Part shown: in pieces, positions 60,521 to 64,000 of the stretch | Position numbering within the stretch: the stretch's first letter is position 1 | How the letters are laid out: the number at the start of each line of letters is the position of its first letter | Assembly: GCA_963795385.1 (NCBI GenBank) | Contig: CAWCHK010000004.1 | Span: forward strand, 62,001-126,000 | DNA: 64,000 nucleotides | Direction: 5' to 3' | DNA from: CAVURS01 sp963795385 | Lineage (GTDB): Bacteria; Actinomycetota; Actinomycetes; Actinomycetales; CAVURS01 | Program-made: the position numbers and the translations under genes | Notes under the pieces: generated by a model | The model's database searches: none | What the model saw: only the letters and a program-made list of their open reading frames with translations | Told to the model about the DNA's origin: nothing

Positions 60521-60574
60521 CTCGCATCGGTGCAACTCTGCGTCGCGCGTGACGCACAGTTGCACCGATGCGAG
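60521..60574. repeat. REP-like palindromic element, copy B
   Basis: A perfect 17-bp stem (60521-60537 with 60558-60574) continues after one mismatch into 6 more base pairs, giving a 24-bp hairpin with one mismatch. It lies between the ends of the M36 protease gene and katG, which converge. The central 45 bp (60528-60572) matches copy A at 43203-43247 at 38 positions. Probable bidirectional terminator and member of a dispersed repeat family. Confidence 0.85.
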
Positions 60575-60606
60575 GCCGAACGGTCTGGGCGGTGGAGCGG
60601 GCCGGG

Positions 60607-62850
60607 TCAGCGGAGGTCGTACCGGTCCAGGTTCATGACCTTGTCCCACGCGGCGACGAAGTCGCGGACGAACTTCTCCTGAGCGTCGTCGCTCGCGTAG
60701 ACCTCGGCGACGGCCCGCAGCTCTGAGTTCGAGCCGAAGACCAGGTCGGCCCGGGTACCGGTCCAGCGGGGCTCGCCGCTCGAGCCGTCCCGGCCCTCGA
60801 AGGTCCCCTCGTCGGCAGCCGTCGCCGTCCACGTGGTGGCCGGGTCGAGCAGGTTGACGAAGAAGTCGTTCGTCAGCGACCCGGGCCTCCCGGTGAGGAC
60901 GCCGGCCGGCGACCCTGCGGAGTTCGCACCCAGGACGCGCAGACCACCGACCAGGACCGTCATCTCGGGGGCGCTGAGACCCAGCAGGTTGGCCCGGTCG
61001 ACCAGGAGGTACTCGGCGGGGAGCCGGTGGCCCTTGCCCAGGTAGTTGCGGAAGCCGTCGGCGGTCGGCTCGAGCGCCGCGAACGACTCCACGTCGGTCT
61101 GCTCCTGGGACGCATCGGTACGCCCCGGCGTGAAGGGCACCGACACCTCGTGCCCGGCGTGCCGCGCGGCCTGCTCGACCGCCGCGCAGCCGCCGAGCAC
61201 GATCAGGTCGGCGAGCGAGACCTGTACGCCGCCGGTGTGCGCGCTGTTGAACGAGGACTGGACGCGCTCCAGCGCTCGCAGCGTGACGGCCAGCTCGGCG
61301 GGATCGTTGACCTCCCAACCGGATTGGGGCTCGAGCCGGAGCCGTGCGCCGTTGGCACCACCGCGCTTGTCGCTGCCGCGGAACGTCGACGCCGACGCCC
61401 AGGCCGCAGAGACGAGCTGCGGGATCGACGGGCCGGCGGCCAGGATCTGCGCCTTCAGCTCGGCGATGTCCGCAGCACCGATGACCTCGCCGGTCGGCGC
61501 CGGCACCGGGTCCTGCCAGATGAGGGTCTCCTGCGGCACGAGCGGGCCGAGGTAGCGCTGGATCGGGCCCATGTCGCGGTGGGTCAGCTTGAACCACGCG
61601 CGGGCGAAGGCGTCCGCGAGCTCCTCCGGGTGCTCGAGGAAGCGCCGCGAGATCGGCTCGTAGATCGGGTCCATCCGCAGCGCGAGGTCGCTCGTCAGCA
61701 TCGTCGGCGGCCGGCTCAGCGAACCGTCCTCCGGGTCGGGCACCGTGTTGGCGCCCGCGCCGTCCTTCGGCTGCCACTGGCTGGCGCCCGCGGGGCTCTT
61801 GGTCAGCTCCCACTCGAAGCCGAACAGCGTCTCGAAGAAGCTGTTGTCCCAGGTCGTCGGGGTCGCGGTCCAGGTGACCTCGAGGCCGCTGGTGATGGCG
61901 TCGCGGCCCTTGCCGCTGCCGTAGCTCTGCCGCCAGCCCAGCCCCTGCTCCTCCAGTGGTGCTCCCTCGGGCTCGGGGCCGACGTACTTCTCGGGGTCGG
62001 CCGCGCCGTGGGTCTTGCCGAAGGTGTGACCGCCGGCGATCAGGGCGACGGTCTCCTCGTCGTTCATCGCCATCCGGTGGAAGGTCTCGCGGATGTCCCG
62101 CGCCGACCCGAGCGGGTCCGGGTTGGCGTTCGGGCCCTCGGGGTTGACGTAGATGAGCCCCATCTGGACCGCGGCGAGCGGGTTCTCGAGCTCGCGGTCA
62201 CCGGTGTAGCGGTCGTCGCCCAGCCAGGTCTCCTCGGGACCCCAGTAGACGTCCTCGTCCGGCTCCCAGACGTCGGCACGGCCGCCGGCGAAGCCGAACG
62301 TCGTGAAGCCCATCGACTCGAGCGCGCAGTTGCCGGCGAACACCATCAGGTCGGCCCAGGACAACGAGCGGCCGTACTTCTGCTTGACCGGCCAGAGCAG
62401 CCGGCGGGCCTTGTCCAGGTTGCCGTTGTCCGGCCAGCTGTTGAGCGGCGCGAAGCGCTGCATGCCGGCACCGGCGCCGCCGCGGCCGTCGTGGATCCGG
62501 TAGGTCCCCGCGCTGTGCCAGGCCATCCGGATGAAGAACGGTCCGTAGTGCCCGAAGTCGGCCGGCCACCAGTCCTGCGACGTGGTCATGACCCGCTCGA
62601 TGTCCGCCCGGAGCGCCGCCAGGTCGACGGTCTGGAACGCCGCGGCGTAGTCGAAGTCCGGGTCCATCGGGTTCGCGACGTCGGTGTGCTTGCGCAGGAT
62701 CTTCAGGTTGAGCTGGTTCGGCCACCAGTCCCGGTTGCTCCCACCCTCGACGGGGTAGGGGCGGCGTCCGGACGCGACCGGGCACTTCGCCTCGTCGCTC
62801 GCCTCCGGCTCGTTCATCTCGCGAACGACGGCGTCGGGATGCTCAGACAT
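60607..62850 (-). CDS. katG: Catalase-peroxidase
   Basis: 747 residues, the usual KatG size, with two homologous halves. The active-site motif RMAWHSAGTYR gives distal W111-H112. Y234 (LIYVNPEGPN) and M260 (FHRMAMND) complete the Trp-Tyr-Met adduct needed for catalase activity. The proximal haem histidine is H275 in AGGHTFGKTHG. It detoxifies hydrogen peroxide in the cytoplasm. ATG 62850 follows GGAAGG. It is 29 bases downstream of furA and is co-transcribed with it under FurA control. Confidence 0.97.
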   Translation of the reverse strand: MSEHPDAVVREMNEPEASDEAKCPVASGRRPYPVEGGSNRDWWPNQLNLKILRKHTDVANPMDPDFDYAAAFQTVDLAALRADIERVMTTSQDWWPADFGHYGPFFIRMAWHSAGTYRIHDGRGGAGAGMQRFAPLNSWPDNGNLDKARRLLWPVKQKYGRSLSWADLMVFAGNCALESMGFTTFGFAGGRADVWEPDEDVYWGPEETWLGDDRYTGDRELENPLAAVQMGLIYVNPEGPNANPDPLGSARDIRETFHRMAMNDEETVALIAGGHTFGKTHGAADPEKYVGPEPEGAPLEEQGLGWRQSYGSGKGRDAITSGLEVTWTATPTTWDNSFFETLFGFEWELTKSPAGASQWQPKDGAGANTVPDPEDGSLSRPPTMLTSDLALRMDPIYEPISRRFLEHPEELADAFARAWFKLTHRDMGPIQRYLGPLVPQETLIWQDPVPAPTGEVIGAADIAELKAQILAAGPSIPQLVSAAWASASTFRGSDKRGGANGARLRLEPQSGWEVNDPAELAVTLRALERVQSSFNSAHTGGVQVSLADLIVLGGCAAVEQAARHAGHEVSVPFTPGRTDASQEQTDVESFAALEPTADGFRNYLGKGHRLPAEYLLVDRANLLGLSAPEMTVLVGGLRVLGANSAGSPAGVLTGRPGSLTNDFFVNLLDPATTWTATAADEGTFEGRDGSSGEPRWTGTRADLVFGSNSELRAVAEVYASDDAQEKFVRDFVAAWDKVMNLDRYDLR

Positions 62851-62879
62851 GTAAATCCTTCCGGGATAAGGGTTCTGGC

Positions 62880-63311
62880 TCAAGAAGCGCGGACGGTGGA
62901 ACAGTCGGGGCAGAGGCCCCAGTACGTGACCTCGGCCTCGTCGATGACGAAGCCGTGGTCCTCGGAAGCGGTCAGGCATGGTGTGGCGCCGGCGGCACAG
63001 TCGACGTCGGCGATGGCACCGCAGGACCGGCAGACGACGTGGTGATGGTTGTCGCCGATCCGCGACTCGTAGCGGGCGACCGAGCCGGCCGGCTCGATCC
63101 GCCGGACCAGGCCCGCGGTCGTGAGCACGCGCAGGACGTCGTACACCGCTTGGTGGGAGACCTCGCCGAGTCCCAGGCGCGCGGCCCCGATGATCTGGTC
63201 GGTGTCGGCGTGGGGGTGGTCGTGGACCGCGGCCAGCACGGCCAGCCTCGGCCGGGTCACCCGGAGTCCCGCGCCGCGCAGCAGACGCTCGACTTCCTGG
63301 CTGGACGGCAC
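62880..63311 (-). CDS. furA: FurA, iron/peroxide-responsive repressor of katG
   Basis: 143 residues of the Fur family. The winged helix contains GLRVTRPRLAVLAAVHDHPH, then SHQAVYDVLRVLTTAGLVRR. The metal site reads YESRIGDNHHHVVCRSCGAI; a second zinc-binding pair CPDC lies near the C-terminus. The sequence closely follows mycobacterial FurA. I place the start at GTG 63311, because TTG 63347 (the longer in-frame start) coincides with the -35 element. The mRNA is probably leaderless. FurA represses furA-katG and releases it on oxidation. Confidence 0.92.
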   Translation of the reverse strand: MPSSQEVERLLRGAGLRVTRPRLAVLAAVHDHPHADTDQIIGAARLGLGEVSHQAVYDVLRVLTTAGLVRRIEPAGSVARYESRIGDNHHHVVCRSCGAIADVDCAAGATPCLTASEDHGFVIDEAEVTYWGLCPDCSTVRAS

Positions 63312-63317
63312 CCGCCG

Positions 63318-63347
63318 AGTCTGGCCCCCTTTTCTGGAATGAGTCAA
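63318..63347 (-). promoter_or_regulatory. Leaderless furA-katG promoter
   Basis: On the minus strand, -35 TTGACT (63347-63342) is followed after 18 bases by -10 CAGACT (63323-63318), and the furA GTG starts 6 bases later (63311). The segment TTGACTCATTCCAGAAAAGG closely resembles the furA promoter known from mycobacteria, where FurA binds. Established knowledge of that promoter supports the call. Confidence 0.75.
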
Positions 63348-63374
63348 GACCAGGCGGCTGGCTGGTCGGGTGGT

Positions 63375-64000
63375 TCAGGGGGCGGTGAGGCGGGCGACGA
63401 ACGTGTAGCGATCGCCGCGGTACCAGCTGCGGACCCACTCGACCGCGGCCCCGTCGGCGTCGAAGCTGTGCCGGCTCAGCACCAGCATCGGCGAGCCGGT
63501 GTCCGTGCCCAGGAGGTCGGCCTCGCGCGGGGATGCCGCCGCCGTCTCGATGGTCTCGTCGGCGGCCACCGGCACGACGCCGTACGCGTCGGCCAGGACC
63601 CTGTAGAGCGAGGAGCTCCGCCGAAGGTGCCGCAGCAGGCCGGGGAACCGCGCGACCGAGAGCTGCGACGTCTCGACCGCCATGGGGGCGCCGTCGACCA
63701 GGCGCAGCCGCTCGACCAGGTACACCGGCGCGCCGACCCGGACGGTCAGGCGCGCGGCCACCTCGTCACTCGCGCGGCCGCGACCGGCCTCGAGCAGCTT
63801 CACCGTCGCCGAGTAGCCGGCGGCGGCCGCCTGCTCGGTGAAGCTCGTCATCAGCAGCGGCCAGCTGATCTTCGGCTCGGCGACGTAGGTGCCCGACCCC
63901 TGCCGGCGGGTCAGCCGCCCCTCGCCGACGAGCTCGCCGAGCGCCTGGCGCACGGTGGTCCGCGAGGTCTCCAGCTCGGCCGTCAGCTCGCGCTCGGTGG
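63375..64000 (-). CDS. GntR-family regulator, UTRA (HutC) type, N-terminus outside the window
   Basis: At least 208 residues are visible, ending at TGA 63375-63377. The frame is open to the window edge. The visible part contains the end of the GntR winged helix (RTTVRQALGELVGEGRLTRR, QGSGTYVAEPK), then a UTRA effector domain (~70-208) with VYLVERLRLVDGAPMAVETS. It is probably a repressor of a nearby sugar or amino-acid gene set beyond the window. It is transcribed in the same direction as furA-katG and ends 28 bases before the furA promoter. Confidence 0.9.
   Translation of the reverse strand, partial: TERELTAELETSRTTVRQALGELVGEGRLTRRQGSGTYVAEPKISWPLLMTSFTEQAAAAGYSATVKLLEAGRGRASDEVAARLTVRVGAPVYLVERLRLVDGAPMAVETSQLSVARFPGLLRHLRRSSSLYRVLADAYGVVPVAADETIETAAASPREADLLGTDTGSPMLVLSRHSFDADGAAVEWVRSWYRGDRYTFVARLTAP

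Noticed and set aside
1..64000. tRNA, rRNA, riboswitch, IS element or prophage
   Set aside because: No cloverleaf with T-loop GGTTCGA context, no conserved riboswitch core, no transposase or phage structural gene was recognised by eye.

Overview
This is chromosomal DNA from a high-GC actinomycete. GTG starts are common, genes are tightly packed with 4-bp stop/start overlaps, and third codon positions are almost always G or C. Several genes belong to families tied to mycothiol (DinB/maleylpyruvate-isomerase-like), and there is a furA-katG pair and an SCO4226-like nickel-binding protein. The style suggests Propionibacteriales/Nocardioidaceae or a relative, but no marker gene settles the genus. 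I saw no tRNA, rRNA, CRISPR array, prophage or intact insertion sequence.

Layout. 1-0.2 kb: tail of an MFS exporter. 0.3-13.6 kb: a complete catabolic locus for an arabinose-containing oligosaccharide. It has a LacI-type regulator with a good operator, a sugar-binding lipoprotein and two ABC permeases (no ATPase), a GH127 beta-L-arabinofuranosidase, a second glycosidase of the MGH1/GH63-like fold, araD, araA, an araB-like kinase and an M20 hydrolase. From GH127 to M20 every junction is a 4-bp overlap. 13.7-18.5 kb: a glycosyltransferase relic, a secreted protein with three DUF11 repeats, and two exported hydrolases (PI-PLC-like and alpha/beta hydrolase). 18.5-21.3 kb: an ABC exporter with a LolA/RseB-like partner.

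21.4-29.8 kb: an unassigned glycan/envelope locus. It holds an epimerase, a GT2, a fused DUF2064-methyltransferase, a membrane protein, a membrane-anchored molybdopterin oxidoreductase on the opposite strand, a GT-C mannosyltransferase and, after a strong hairpin, a two-component system. Three evenly phased GCCGTAA repeats precede the epimerase.

30.5-32.7 kb: a two-gene module of a Trypco2-domain protein and a trypsin-like protease fused to WD40 repeats. This resembles the NTP-independent core of recently described actinobacterial conflict systems and is the best candidate for an unusual system here. 33-45.7 kb: mixed genes (large LuxR-type ATPase regulator, LarA-like racemase, TetR with a divergent SDR, several DinB-type enzymes, DNA glycosylase, HD-GYP protein with a long cationic tail). 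45.8-57.4 kb: an Hsp20/MerR stress pair, a GH13 glycosidase broken by two frameshifts, an SDR with one, a phytoene-desaturase-like oxidoreductase, a zinc alcohol dehydrogenase, CsbD, a PAS-GAF-SpoIIE phosphatase and others. 57.5-64 kb: an M36 metalloprotease, katG-furA with a recognisable leaderless furA promoter, and a truncated GntR regulator.

Two copies of one 45-bp imperfect palindrome (38 of 45 identical) sit in two convergent intergenic gaps 17 kb apart, a likely dispersed repeat/terminator family.
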